A DNA stretch of 64,000 nt from Bacteroidia bacterium (GTDB lineage Bacteria > Bacteroidota > Bacteroidia > Flavobacteriales > Flavobacteriaceae), in contig JAUIKY010000013.1 of assembly GCA_030430535.1 (NCBI GenBank), positions 1-64,000 of the forward strand, in the 5' to 3' direction. This document shows, piece by piece, positions 41,266 to 50,725 of this stretch. A program made the position numbers and the translations under genes. Position 1 is the stretch's first letter. Every line of letters begins with the position of its first letter. The notes under the pieces were generated by a model that was given only the letters and a program-made list of their open reading frames with translations, had not been told where the DNA came from and searched no databases.

Positions 41266-41640
41266 TTATTTTCGTGAATGCAATGCCACCCGGTTGCCTT
41301 CGGTATCAATAAAAGCGGCCATATAGCCATACTCTGGTGAAATTTCAGTTTTGGGCTGATAAATCTTTCCTCCTGCAGCTTCAATGCGATTCAACTCAAT
41401 TTGCACATCGTCGCTAATAAAATATACCAATGTACCCTCTTGGCTAGGAATGTAACTATCTTGTTTTATCAAGGTTCCGGCGGCGCCTTCCTTGCCTTCA
41501 GTAAACGGGAACCACCCCATAAGCATACCGCCAAAATCGTGGATTTCTATTTTTACCTTAAAAACCGCTTCGTAAAATGCTTTGGCCCGATCCATATCGC
41601 TCACCGGAATTTCGAACCAACCTACCATGTTTTTTTTCAT
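41266..41640 (-). CDS. VOC (glyoxalase/bleomycin-resistance fold) protein
   Basis: A 124-residue vicinal-oxygen-chelate protein. Seen: MVGWFEIPVSDMDRAKAFYEAVF (opening strand and helix of the first beta-alpha-beta-beta-beta module), the GTLVYFISDDVQIELNRIEAAGGKI second module, and a final YGYMAAFIDTEGNRVALHS strand with a Glu/His-type metal site region. Closest in style to the YdcJ/PhnB-like small VOC proteins of unknown substrate. Single gene; its stop codon lies 4 bp from the inverted-repeat element at 41112-41261. Confidence 0.85.
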   Translation of the reverse strand: MKKNMVGWFEIPVSDMDRAKAFYEAVFKVKIEIHDFGGMLMGWFPFTEGKEGAAGTLIKQDSYIPSQEGTLVYFISDDVQIELNRIEAAGGKIYQPKTEISPEYGYMAAFIDTEGNRVALHSRK

Positions 41641-41796
41641 TTTTAAGTGTTTTTTATAACACCTTTAAAATACGAAATTAACGCCAGCTTCTCTTAAACT
41701 TTTATAAATGAAACGTTAAACTATTATAAAACAAAATTACGGTCTACAAGAAAACCATAAATTAAAGTCGGAATAACGGATTTACAATTTTGACAA

Positions 41797-42546
41797 ATGC
41801 CTAAATCGATACTTTTTTTACTTTTCAGTTTACCGCTTGTAGCCTTTTCACAAAATATAACGGGGAAAATATATGATGCCGAAACCACGGTTAAAGGCGC
41901 TAAAGTTTTCAACAAAAATAAAAATGAGACCTCGTACAGCAACGAGTTGGGAGATTTTTCAATAAAAGCTAGTGTAAACGATTCATTAGTGTTTTCATCG
42001 CTTTTTCATAATGAAAAACTCGTTATAGTAAGAGAAAACCATTTTAATGACACCGTGGTTTTTGAATTAAAAAAAACAGTAAACAATCTTGACGAGGTGC
42101 TTCTTTCGGAAAACAACAAGGCAAAAAAATTTAAAGCGGAGCAATATTCTTCCGATTTAGGCTCGCAAATTGCCAATGACATTAAAAACAATCCGCATTT
42201 ATATAGCCCACAAAGCGGCAACTTAGACTTTATTAAAATAGCTGGTTTAATAAAAAACTTACTGTTTAAAAGCAAAAAGAACAAAGCTCCCAAAACCAAA
42301 CCTATAAATTACAAATCGTTGGATTCGTTATTTACAAATAGTGATTTCTTTACCGAAAACCTTTTGGAAAACGATTTAAAAGTCCCCAGAAAATATAGAT
42401 TCTTATTCTTTAATTATTGCGACAACAAACAGATTGACAACACGCTTCTTGTGGAAGCGAACAGTGTAATTTTACTCGATACTCTTATAAAATGCAGCCA
42501 TGAATTTGCTAAGATTATTTCTGAATACGAAAAAGAAAAAGATTAG
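41797..42546 (+). CDS. Exported carboxypeptidase-regulatory-like protein
   Basis: A 249-residue protein with a signal peptide (MPKSILFLLFSLPLVAFSQ), then a regulatory-like beta-sandwich (about 20-100: ITGKIYDAETTVKGAKVFNK, TSYSNELGDFSIKASVNDSL, VVFELKKTVNNLDEVLLSEN). The remainder, rich in Lys/Asn, has no recognised domain (KKFKAEQYSSDLGSQIANDI onward). The design parallels the gene at 40314, including a short functionless-looking C-terminal half, so the two may be distant paralogues. Overlaps the convergent trmH by 4 bp. Probable location periplasm or surface; role unknown. Confidence 0.7.
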   Translation: MPKSILFLLFSLPLVAFSQNITGKIYDAETTVKGAKVFNKNKNETSYSNELGDFSIKASVNDSLVFSSLFHNEKLVIVRENHFNDTVVFELKKTVNNLDEVLLSENNKAKKFKAEQYSSDLGSQIANDIKNNPHLYSPQSGNLDFIKIAGLIKNLLFKSKKNKAPKTKPINYKSLDSLFTNSDFFTENLLENDLKVPRKYRFLFFNYCDNKQIDNTLLVEANSVILLDTLIKCSHEFAKIISEYEKEKD

Positions 42547-43196
42547 CTTTTAAGATACCGCTCCACAATATCATCATAACTTTTGAGCGTTTTTTTACAC
42601 CAATCTAATCGTTTTTCAAGTAATTCGGTTTCCGAAAGCTGCCAATTGATATCGGTTTGCTTGAGTTTTGTGGTAACATGTTGTAAAATAATGGCAGCAG
42701 AGACCGAGATATTCAAACTTTCGGTAAATCCAGACATGGGGATTTTTAAATAGCAATCGGCGGCATCCAACACTTCCTGCGAAAGCCCTTCGGTTTCCCT
42801 TCCGAAGAAAAAACAGGATTTTTTAGTCACGTCGAATTCATGCAACACACAATCGTTGGTGTGTGGTGTGGTGGCCACTATTTGGTAGCCTTTTTGTTTT
42901 AAATCGGCAATACAGCTCTTCACCGAATGGTAGCGGTTTAAATCTACCCACTTTTGTGCGCCCATGGCAATTTCACGATCAATCCGCTTGGTGTTCTGCT
43001 CTTCCACAATATTCACTTCTTGGATACCAAATACGTCGCAACTACGAATGACGGCACTGGTATTATGCAGTTGGTAAACATCTTCGGTAGCTACAGTAAA
43101 ATGCTTGGTACGTTGCGACAGCACTTTCTTGAAACGTTCGCGGCGGTTTTCGGTTAAATAGGATTCTAAATGCTCAATAAGGTTTATGTCTATCAT
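42543..43196 (-). CDS. trmH: tRNA (guanosine-2'-O-)-methyltransferase TrmH
   Basis: A 217-residue SPOUT-class (knotted) methyltransferase that 2'-O-methylates G18 in the D-loop of tRNA using S-adenosylmethionine. Seen: QRTKHFTVATEDVYQLHNTSA (RNA-binding N-terminus), the SPOUT motifs KKSCFFFGRETEGLSQEVL and LKIPMSGFTESLNISVSAAI with the conserved Asn/Ser that form the knot. The C-terminal basic helix is present. Length fits TrmH and not the larger rRNA RlmB. Overlaps the start region of the divergent TPR gene but not its true ATG (43240). Confidence 0.92.
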   Translation of the reverse strand: MIDINLIEHLESYLTENRRERFKKVLSQRTKHFTVATEDVYQLHNTSAVIRSCDVFGIQEVNIVEEQNTKRIDREIAMGAQKWVDLNRYHSVKSCIADLKQKGYQIVATTPHTNDCVLHEFDVTKKSCFFFGRETEGLSQEVLDAADCYLKIPMSGFTESLNISVSAAIILQHVTTKLKQTDINWQLSETELLEKRLDWCKKTLKSYDDIVERYLKS

Positions 43197-43239
43197 TAAA
43201 AAAGTCTATATTTATTCAAATAAATATAAAATAAACATA

Positions 43240-44463
43240 ATGCCCAAAATTCACGCTTGCCTTATTGTTTTTGTATTGATGTTTTCTGCTTTACAAGCTC
43301 AAGATAAACGTGCCAGCAGGTACGCCCAGAAAAATTACACCTACCAAATTACGATTGAAGAAACTCCTGAAAATGATGAAAAGGTAGCCGAATTGGGGAG
43401 CCATATTGTGGATGCCATACACAATGCCGAATTGGAAAAATATATAGAGGTTTACGACCTTAAAACTTTTGGGGAGTTAATATTTAAAGACATTGAAAAC
43501 AATCCTTCGCAAGATACTTTTCGAGATAATTTTTTAAAAGGAATCAAAAAAGGTTCGTCGGTAATTCCAAATAGAATTATTGAGGAAGTTAAAGGCGATA
43601 GTTACTACGATTTTGTTAATTATGGCTATAATATTGAGCAAAAAACCTATTACATACTTTGCAGAATGTATTCCCCAAGTACAGGGATAAACTACCATGA
43701 ATACAGGGTTTCAAAAGTAAATAATAAATTTATGTTCAATGATATTTACATCTACCTTTCAGGTGAACCTTTAAGCAAAACCTATGCTCGACTTTATCTT
43801 TATGGCTTACCTAAAGAGAGTTTGTTAGATATTTTCGGCACCAACAATGCCACCGAATTTATCAAAATGACTGATGCTGTACAACTTTACCAAAGCCAAA
43901 ATTTTGTTCAAGCGTATAACAAATTCAACTCCATAGAAGGCGACATGAATAACGACAGGTTCATACTCATCCTAAAAGCCATGAGCGCAGCTCAAGTTGG
44001 AGATAATGAATACAAAAGCGTTATGCAACAAATAGTAGAAAAGTATCCCAACGACCCTTCACTAAATTTAAGTAGAATTGACTACCATACTTTGAACAAT
44101 GAGCATGATACAGCCATAAAATTAATAAACGATATTGAGTTAACTACCAGTGATGATTTTTTAAATCTGTTAAAGGGGAATCTTGAATACGACAGAGACA
44201 ACTATGAAGAAGCCTTAAAGTATTACAAATATATTTCGGACAATTACTCCGATTTTTTCTTCGGGCACTCCTGCTATTTATCATGTTTGTCGAGCATGGA
44301 GAACTATACTGCGTGTGGTGAATTCTTAGAGTTTTTGGTGGACGACGGCTATGAAAAAAGCGACTTAATTGAATTTATTGAGGAAGTTGATGAAAACGGA
44401 CAAAATAAACTGGATGGTTTGGTTAAATCTGAACCTTACCAAAAATGGAAAAACCAATCATGA
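43240..44463 (+). CDS. Exported TPR-like protein
   Basis: A 407-residue protein with a signal peptide (MPKIHACLIVFVLMFSALQAQ). A middle region is mixed alpha/beta (KTYYILCRMYSPSTGINYHEYRV). The C-terminal ~180 residues are built from helix pairs like tetratricopeptide repeats (VQLYQSQNFVQAYNKFNSIE, KAMSAAQVGDNEYKSVMQQI, LKGNLEYDRDNYEEALKYY). It likely mediates protein contacts in the periplasm. ATG 43240 is chosen because it begins the signal peptide; an upstream ATG at 43186 would spoil it. Its stop overlaps the sirtuin start as ATGA, giving translational coupling. No specific function recognised. Confidence 0.75.
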   Translation: MPKIHACLIVFVLMFSALQAQDKRASRYAQKNYTYQITIEETPENDEKVAELGSHIVDAIHNAELEKYIEVYDLKTFGELIFKDIENNPSQDTFRDNFLKGIKKGSSVIPNRIIEEVKGDSYYDFVNYGYNIEQKTYYILCRMYSPSTGINYHEYRVSKVNNKFMFNDIYIYLSGEPLSKTYARLYLYGLPKESLLDIFGTNNATEFIKMTDAVQLYQSQNFVQAYNKFNSIEGDMNNDRFILILKAMSAAQVGDNEYKSVMQQIVEKYPNDPSLNLSRIDYHTLNNEHDTAIKLINDIELTTSDDFLNLLKGNLEYDRDNYEEALKYYKYISDNYSDFFFGHSCYLSCLSSMENYTACGEFLEFLVDDGYEKSDLIEFIEEVDENGQNKLDGLVKSEPYQKWKNQS

Positions 44464-45131
44464 AACACCTAGTTGTACTTACTGGAGCTGGCATGAGTGC
44501 CGAAAGTGGCATAAAAACCTTTAGAGACGAAAATGGTCTTTGGAAAGGCCACGATGTTATGGAAGTAGCCACACCCGAAGGTTTTGCCGCCAACCCCGAA
44601 TTGGTTTTAGATTTTTACAACCAACGCCGAAGACAGCTTTTTGAAGTAAAACCCAATCAGGCACATTACGATTTAGCTGCACTTGAAAGGCGTTTTAAAG
44701 TAAGTATTATTACCCAAAATGTGGACGATTTGCACGAACGGGCGGGCAGTACAAACGTGATACACTTGCACGGCGAACTCTTAAAAGCACGCAGTACATT
44801 TAACGCTGAAGACATAGTGGAATGGAAAACAGACATCCTTTTAGGCGACCTCTGTGAAAAAGGCTACCAATTGCGCCCTCATATTGTTTGGTTTGGCGAA
44901 GAAGTCCCCATGATTGAAAAAGCCATGCACATTTGTGAAACCGCCGATATTTTGATGATTATTGGCACCTCGATGCAAGTGTACCCTGCGGCGGGATTGA
45001 TGCATTACGTGCCCCAAAACACCCCAACCTATTTTATTGACCCCAAGCCCAATATTGCAAGCCATAAAAATTTAACCGTTATTGCTGACACCGCTACTGT
45101 TGGTGTAAAAAAAGCGATAGAGCTGTTTTAA
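44460..45131 (+). CDS. Sirtuin NAD-dependent protein deacylase (class III type), zinc-cysteine site lost
   Basis: A 223-residue SIR2 enzyme removing acyl groups from lysines with NAD. NAD-binding GAGMSAESGI (9-18) and TQNVDDLHERAG (85-96), catalytic H104 in HLHGE, and RPHIVWFGE are present. The Y53-x-x-R56 pair (FYNQR) is the class III signature that favours succinyl/malonyl-lysine. The four zinc cysteines found in E. coli CobB between the catalytic His and RPHIVWFGE are missing; only C132 remains. ATG 44460 overlaps the upstream TPR stop (ATGA), so an upstream in-frame ATG at 44445 is less likely. Desuccinylase role is inferred. Confidence 0.88.
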   Translation: MKHLVVLTGAGMSAESGIKTFRDENGLWKGHDVMEVATPEGFAANPELVLDFYNQRRRQLFEVKPNQAHYDLAALERRFKVSIITQNVDDLHERAGSTNVIHLHGELLKARSTFNAEDIVEWKTDILLGDLCEKGYQLRPHIVWFGEEVPMIEKAMHICETADILMIIGTSMQVYPAAGLMHYVPQNTPTYFIDPKPNIASHKNLTVIADTATVGVKKAIELF

Positions 45132-45171
45132 AAATTTAACATGGAGCAAGTTTGTTATAATTCAAAAACAC

Positions 45172-46899
45172 CTACTCTACTTGGTTTAGCGTATTATAAA
45201 AATGATGTAATGTTTGTTTTGTAATACTCCAATCGGGTGGCTTAATGTCGCCCCAAGCCTTTGGGGTATCGCTCATATTAAAATAATTCACGCCCAACAC
45301 CCCTGGATGCTCACGAAGCACCTTTGCTGCACCCTCCAACCAATTGGTTTGATAATCTTCGGGGCCTTTCACGCCAAATTCAGTAATAAAAAGTGGTTTA
45401 TCGATAAAACGAACTCTTCTGGTTTTACGGTTAAAAATGGTTTTGAACGACTCCTGCATATTGGGATCGGTTATGTTTTTATCGGGCAGCCCGTAAATGG
45501 CAATGCTCATAACATCAACCACATCATTGCCCGGATACCATTCAATGGAGCCCCTATCGCCCGCCGGTCCCCAAACCCGCTTGATATTAGACGGTAATTC
45601 GCCTTTAAAATTCATAAAACAACGAAAGGATTTTATGTAAACTATAGGGTCTTGACTTTGCCAAGGATAGCGGGTAATGGGAATTTCCATTTCGTGAGCA
45701 TACCGTAAATACACTTTTTTATCCGTGTTAAAAATGATATCATAAAAGGCACTGATTTCTTCGTCGTATTTACCCTCTGTTATATTTTGAAGCACATTTA
45801 AATCGGCACTGCCATCGGGTAATCGAAAAGGCTCGAAAGTAACAATAACATCATGATTCCGCTCTAAAACTTTATTGAATCGTTCTTCGAAACTACCGTC
45901 ATTTAAATTTGAAAAATCAACAAACAAATGCTCAACGGAAATCATGGGTTCGGCATTAAGCAAATCATTAGGATCGTACAACCCAATCTTTAAATTTTGA
46001 TCTGTTTTACTATTTGGGATGGGTCGTTGAAAATTTTCAGGAGAGTAAATTACACTACGTTCCTTTTCAATTTGAGCCGTGATGGTTTTCACTAAACTAC
46101 TGTCAAATTCATTTTTGGGAGTTTGGTTACTTCCAAAAACAAAAATAGGTTTATCGAGAAACCGTAAACGATGCAACCTTCGTTTTAAATCGTACTCTAC
46201 AGGATAATCCTTGGGATACGTATCGAGCATCTTTTCAGAATCACTTTTTAAAATTACCGAGGCCACATCTACCGCTTCGTCGCCTGGATAATACTCCAAA
46301 ACCCCCGGATAGCCCGCCGCTCCCCAAACCATCTTTATTTGGGGCGCATGGGTTTTACATTTTTCAGAAAGGGATTCAAATGCTTTGATGTACTCCAAAA
46401 CATAGCCCTGCCACGGATAACGTTTGTAGGGCACTTCCACCTCTGGATTAAACCTTATGTAAACTTGTTCTTTGTTTTTTATCAACTCGACACACAGTTT
46501 CTTAAGCGCTTCATCAAAGTAACCGTCAACCAATTTCGCCATCGGGTTGCTTTTATATGAAGAAACAGCATTAGCGCCCCAAGTTTCAACAGTTATCATT
46601 AACGGGACGGTATCGGTTTGCCATTTGTTTATTTCACTTTCATTGAAATTAATACCGTTTGGCTGAGCCAATTTTAAGCGATAATGTTTAAACTCATCAA
46701 TCGCGTAATTTTCTCCAGGCGTAGCAAAAGAAAACTTTGCCAAAATAGGCTCCGAATCAACTTTTTCTAAAGTATTGGACATCCTAACGGCCAACAAATC
46801 TTTTAAAAATTCGTTATTTCTTAAAACATAAACAGCAGCCAATAAAAGCACTAGCCCTAAGCCGATGATTATTTTGTAGTATTTTTTTAATATGCTCAT
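45172..46899 (-). CDS. Membrane-anchored tandem GH26-like protein
   Basis: A 575-residue protein with an N-terminal membrane anchor (about 8-26) and two copies of a GH26/mannanase-like TIM-barrel domain (about 95-265 and 315-575). In the second copy both expected catalytic glutamates are present: E403 in YAHEMEIP and E507 in KPLFITEFGVKG. In the first copy the acid/base equivalent survives as NPEVEVP (E153) but the nucleophile position reads KPIFVFGSNQ without Glu. So the first domain is probably a binding or structural pseudo-enzyme. It lies directly downstream of a sulfatase-like membrane enzyme, suggesting action on an exopolysaccharide. Family assigned by motif; confidence moderate. Confidence 0.7.
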   Translation of the reverse strand: MSILKKYYKIIIGLGLVLLLAAVYVLRNNEFLKDLLAVRMSNTLEKVDSEPILAKFSFATPGENYAIDEFKHYRLKLAQPNGINFNESEINKWQTDTVPLMITVETWGANAVSSYKSNPMAKLVDGYFDEALKKLCVELIKNKEQVYIRFNPEVEVPYKRYPWQGYVLEYIKAFESLSEKCKTHAPQIKMVWGAAGYPGVLEYYPGDEAVDVASVILKSDSEKMLDTYPKDYPVEYDLKRRLHRLRFLDKPIFVFGSNQTPKNEFDSSLVKTITAQIEKERSVIYSPENFQRPIPNSKTDQNLKIGLYDPNDLLNAEPMISVEHLFVDFSNLNDGSFEERFNKVLERNHDVIVTFEPFRLPDGSADLNVLQNITEGKYDEEISAFYDIIFNTDKKVYLRYAHEMEIPITRYPWQSQDPIVYIKSFRCFMNFKGELPSNIKRVWGPAGDRGSIEWYPGNDVVDVMSIAIYGLPDKNITDPNMQESFKTIFNRKTRRVRFIDKPLFITEFGVKGPEDYQTNWLEGAAKVLREHPGVLGVNYFNMSDTPKAWGDIKPPDWSITKQTLHHFYNTLNQVE

Positions 46900-46920
46900 T
46901 TATATAATATTGAATTGGCT

Positions 46921-49425
46921 CTATTCGGTTTTTAAAAAATTTTCCTTTACAAAACGATCGTGATATTGCACCCATGATGCTATACGCCTTCTAGCTTTTT
47001 CGATATCTTCAGCAGATGTTTCAACAAATAAGTTATTGGTTTCCTTAGGATCTAATGCCAAATTATAAACCTCGACCTGCCCATTGCTTTCGTTAAAAAT
47101 AAATTTCATATTTCCTTTTCTAAAGCCAAATAAATAATCGGACCACGGCGCAAAGAAAAAAGCCTCATCGTTTTGGGTTTTTACCAAATCCCTGCCCTGC
47201 CATTTGTCGGGTATTTCAATATTCAATATTGAAAGTACGGTTGCAGCCAAATCTTTCATGGAAGCAATGTCGTCTCTACGTTGACCAGAAAACAATTGGG
47301 AATTGATAAACAGTAGTGGTACTTTTAAATTTTCCTCATAAATATGAGAACCGTGCCCATATTGCCCATGTTGCCCGAAAGATTCCCCATGATCGCCAAC
47401 CACCACAACCAAAGTTGAAGGTTCTAAATTCCTATCTTTTAGGTTTTGCATAATGGCTCCAATCATATCATCATTATGTTTTATAATATTAAGGTATTTG
47501 TTAAAATTGAGATTGTTAACGCCATAATCAGTTTCCTCGCCAGAGAAAAAATAAGGGTAATGTCCTTGCTGCGTCCAAAGTACCGAGAAAAAATTTTCGT
47601 GGGGTGATTTATCCAGCCACAATGCCAACTGATCGGCCAAACACATATCGTCAATGCCATTGCCATCATCGTAAATGGACTGTTTAAAGTTTTTAGTACA
47701 GCCTATACTTTTAAAATCCTTGATTTCATCAAACCCTCGGAACCCCAGATAAGTATCACTACTTTGATAATTGAGACTGGATGACGAAAAAAATGAGGTT
47801 CTATACCCCCGATTTTTTAACACTGACGACAATGATGGGTGTGTAAAATTTGGCGATTCATAGGTTAAACTTTTATAGGAAATATAGGGATACATACTCC
47901 CCAAGATAGATACTAGCGATTTAACCGTGCCGGGGGCATGTGCATAGGCATGTTTAAAAATCAAGGCATGTTCGGCAAGCTGATTTAGGTTTGGGTTCAA
48001 TTGGTAATGCCCACCATAAAGATCAAAATATTCTGCTCCACTCGATTCAAGCACTACAAAAAGTACATTTTTAATCGGTGTTGACGGAACAGAATCCAAT
48101 GGAGATTCAATTGGCGTCCCTTGATTTGGCACAAAGTCTGGGTAATCTGAGGGAAGATTCAAAGTAAAAAAAGAATTTGAAACATTACTTGATGATAAAG
48201 AAGACAGCATGGCCAAAATAGCGTTATCGGTTTTCCCTTTGTTTGAAGTCACTTCAACTCTCCGGCTTCCCAAAAACAGTCCCAAAAACACCACTACTAA
48301 AATTAACGGAAATGTATATTTAGAGTATTTTAAATACTCTGAGATTTTATACAAACGCTGAAATATTTTTGACAAAAACCAAGCCGCTACCATCAATGCC
48401 AATAAATTGAAAATACGCACAACAGACAGGTTTTCACCCAATGCGTTTTTGGCTTCATCACTACCCAAAAAATCAGAATAATAGAGCCACTCGTAATTGA
48501 AAGGTTGACCCAAGTAGGCTACTGTTTCAATGTTTGTAAAACTCACCAAAACAGAAACAATTGCAAATCCCACAAATATTAAATAAACCAGTTGGTTCAG
48601 TTTTTTTTTTTGTTTTGTGGCAACATGTAACACCATAAAAATAGCCACCAAGATGGACACATAAAATAAATCGTTAAGGCCGGCCTTAAAAATTTTAAAA
48701 ACGCCATCAAATGAAGTTAAGATATATTTGGGCGAAAGACTAACTATTTCTGAACGCGCCACGACATGAAAAACATATACCGCCAACCCTAAAGCAACTA
48801 TTTTAACCGCTTTGGAAGCAGACTTTAACTTTTTAAACCACATTTTTTCAACAAAAAAAAGTATAAGCATAAGCCCCGACAAAACCACGAATACCAACCA
48901 ACCTTTCCCTATAATTTTCGATTTTTCCTCTTCAACATGTTCGGCGTAATTGGCTTTTTTTATAACCGAAGTATTATCGTTAAAATGTAAAATGCTATTA
49001 TGTTTCCAATCCCAAAAATTTTGATAAACCCCTTCTTCGTCTTGAGCTATAAAAAATCCATAAAAAACCTGAGTTCCCTTGGGCATGGCTATTTCTACCC
49101 AAAACTCGTTACCATTTTTATGCATGGGCGTGAACAGCTTATTTTCGGATATTTTTGTACTATGGTTCCACTCAACCACATCTTCCTTTGAGTAATTTTC
49201 AACATACCAAGACAAGTACACAGCGCCCGACTTTGGTGCTTCGTAAATTATTTTTTTGATTATAAAATCTTGGTGACCAAGTGAATCTTTTGTTGAAAAA
49301 CCAACAAAAACATTGGGCAGCACTATATTTAAAGCACTTTTAGCATGCCCAAGAGTTATCATGAAGCAAAAAATTACCGCACAAACAATTGGAAGCAGTG
49401 ACCTAAACACTAACTGTTTTCGCAT
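46921..49425 (-). CDS. LTA-synthase/sulfatase-like membrane enzyme (alkaline phosphatase superfamily)
   Basis: An 834-residue inner-membrane protein. After a signal-like helix (1-29) comes a ~130-residue beta-rich periplasmic segment, then about six membrane helices (near 175-192, 207-223, 253-270, 279-297, 335-352, 370-388). A C-terminal sulfatase-fold domain follows (from ~452), with metal-binding E460 in VLFVVLESSGAEY, a probable nucleophile T500 in HAPGTVKSL, and VVVGDHGESFGQHGQYGHG. This is the layout of phosphoglycerol/phosphoethanolamine transferases (LtaS, OpgB, EptA) and not soluble sulfatases. Likely decorates a surface glycan. Separated by 21 bp from the GH26-like gene: likely one operon. 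Confidence 0.8.
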   Translation of the reverse strand: MRKQLVFRSLLPIVCAVIFCFMITLGHAKSALNIVLPNVFVGFSTKDSLGHQDFIIKKIIYEAPKSGAVYLSWYVENYSKEDVVEWNHSTKISENKLFTPMHKNGNEFWVEIAMPKGTQVFYGFFIAQDEEGVYQNFWDWKHNSILHFNDNTSVIKKANYAEHVEEEKSKIIGKGWLVFVVLSGLMLILFFVEKMWFKKLKSASKAVKIVALGLAVYVFHVVARSEIVSLSPKYILTSFDGVFKIFKAGLNDLFYVSILVAIFMVLHVATKQKKKLNQLVYLIFVGFAIVSVLVSFTNIETVAYLGQPFNYEWLYYSDFLGSDEAKNALGENLSVVRIFNLLALMVAAWFLSKIFQRLYKISEYLKYSKYTFPLILVVVFLGLFLGSRRVEVTSNKGKTDNAILAMLSSLSSSNVSNSFFTLNLPSDYPDFVPNQGTPIESPLDSVPSTPIKNVLFVVLESSGAEYFDLYGGHYQLNPNLNQLAEHALIFKHAYAHAPGTVKSLVSILGSMYPYISYKSLTYESPNFTHPSLSSVLKNRGYRTSFFSSSSLNYQSSDTYLGFRGFDEIKDFKSIGCTKNFKQSIYDDGNGIDDMCLADQLALWLDKSPHENFFSVLWTQQGHYPYFFSGEETDYGVNNLNFNKYLNIIKHNDDMIGAIMQNLKDRNLEPSTLVVVVGDHGESFGQHGQYGHGSHIYEENLKVPLLFINSQLFSGQRRDDIASMKDLAATVLSILNIEIPDKWQGRDLVKTQNDEAFFFAPWSDYLFGFRKGNMKFIFNESNGQVEVYNLALDPKETNNLFVETSAEDIEKARRRIASWVQYHDRFVKENFLKTE

Positions 49426-49480
49426 AAAATTTGGATAAGAAAGTAAAACTAAAATAACCTATTTGCAGACCTAATTAAAA

Positions 49481-50725
49481 TTAAGTCGATGAACGTAAGT
49501 TTTTCTCTTCAATCCATTTGCCCATAAACTTAGTGCTTTGCAGCGAGTGGTGTTGCAACATTTGCCCAATGAAGTTATTTTGACGTTTTTCGGGTAGCAC
49601 TTTTATTGTTTCAGAAATGACTTTTAAAAGCTTCTTTTGATACTCTGTTTTATCAAAACGTGTATTTATAACTTCAAATCCGTTTTGCTGTTTGGACTTC
49701 CAAAGTGATTCATTTTGGTAAAGCCGAAAGGCCTTTTCGGCAAATGTTGTGGGGCCGTCTTCAACAAAACCATTCTCCGGAAGATTCCCAAACATACCTT
49801 CGGAAGCTATCGTACTCATCACACAAGGTGTTCCATTATGCATGGCATCGACCAATTTTCCTTTCAGCCCGGCACCAAACCTTAACGGTGCCAAACACAC
49901 CTTGGCTTGTTGCATTATCTCATTAACATCTTCTGCAAAACCCTTTACCAAAAACCCTTCTTTTTCATTGTGCAACTGGTTGACTTTTTGTGAGGCATAC
50001 GCGCCGTAAATATGCAATTCAGATTTTGGAACTTGTTTTTTAATCTGTGGCCAAATTTCCTGTTTTAAATATAAAACCGCATTATAATTGGGTTCGTGCA
50101 GAAAATTACCGATAGTTATAAAATGTTGGCGTTCTTTAAATTTTGGCAAGCTATTAATTTTTACTTCCGAAAGGCTTTCCAACATAAAAGGTAAATATAC
50201 AAGCAGCTCTTCATCAACTTTAAAATCGGTTTTAAGGATTTTTATTTCAGCTTCAGAAATAATCAAACTCAAATCGCACCTGTAAATGCTGGCTATTTCA
50301 CGCTTAGCCGTATCATTGAATAAATACGTTTTACTAAAAGGCTCTTTATCCTTGAAAGCCTGTTGACGCCCCTTTCGTAAACTGTGCAAATCTTCGATAT
50401 CTAAAATTTTTAGGGCAGTGGGGCATTGCTCGGTAACGCGCCAACCGTACTGTTCCTCGACCATGAAACGGTCAAAAAGCACTATATCCGGATTTAATGT
50501 TTTTATAAAATCATCAAAAGTAGAACTGTTCAATTCTATCGCAACGGCATCGACACCTATGGTTTCCAAAGGAAAAGCCCTATGGGTTTTGGCACAAGCA
50601 GAAGCAAAAGTGATTTGATAATTTTCAGATTTAAAAAAATGGATTAACTGCATCATACGGCTTCCCGCCGCAGAACTTTTGGGCTCTGGCCACACAAAAC
50701 CAATAATAAGAAGTTTTTTAGCCAC
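49481..50725 (-). CDS. Glycosyltransferase, GT4-like
   Basis: A 414-residue GT-B glycosyltransferase. The N-terminus LLIIGFVWPEPKSSAAGSRM and the donor-side VCLAPLRFGAGLKGKLVDAM, typical of GT4 proteins such as those in sugar-nucleotide-dependent exopolysaccharide pathways, are clear, with the following PCVMSTIASEGM. The start codon is GTG at 50725 (MAKKLLIIGF) and lies within a copy of the 17-bp repeat (50721-50737). Probable first gene of a minus-strand group with the sulfatase-like and GH26-like genes. The acceptor is unknown. Confidence 0.83.
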   Translation of the reverse strand: MAKKLLIIGFVWPEPKSSAAGSRMMQLIHFFKSENYQITFASACAKTHRAFPLETIGVDAVAIELNSSTFDDFIKTLNPDIVLFDRFMVEEQYGWRVTEQCPTALKILDIEDLHSLRKGRQQAFKDKEPFSKTYLFNDTAKREIASIYRCDLSLIISEAEIKILKTDFKVDEELLVYLPFMLESLSEVKINSLPKFKERQHFITIGNFLHEPNYNAVLYLKQEIWPQIKKQVPKSELHIYGAYASQKVNQLHNEKEGFLVKGFAEDVNEIMQQAKVCLAPLRFGAGLKGKLVDAMHNGTPCVMSTIASEGMFGNLPENGFVEDGPTTFAEKAFRLYQNESLWKSKQQNGFEVINTRFDKTEYQKKLLKVISETIKVLPEKRQNNFIGQMLQHHSLQSTKFMGKWIEEKNLRSST

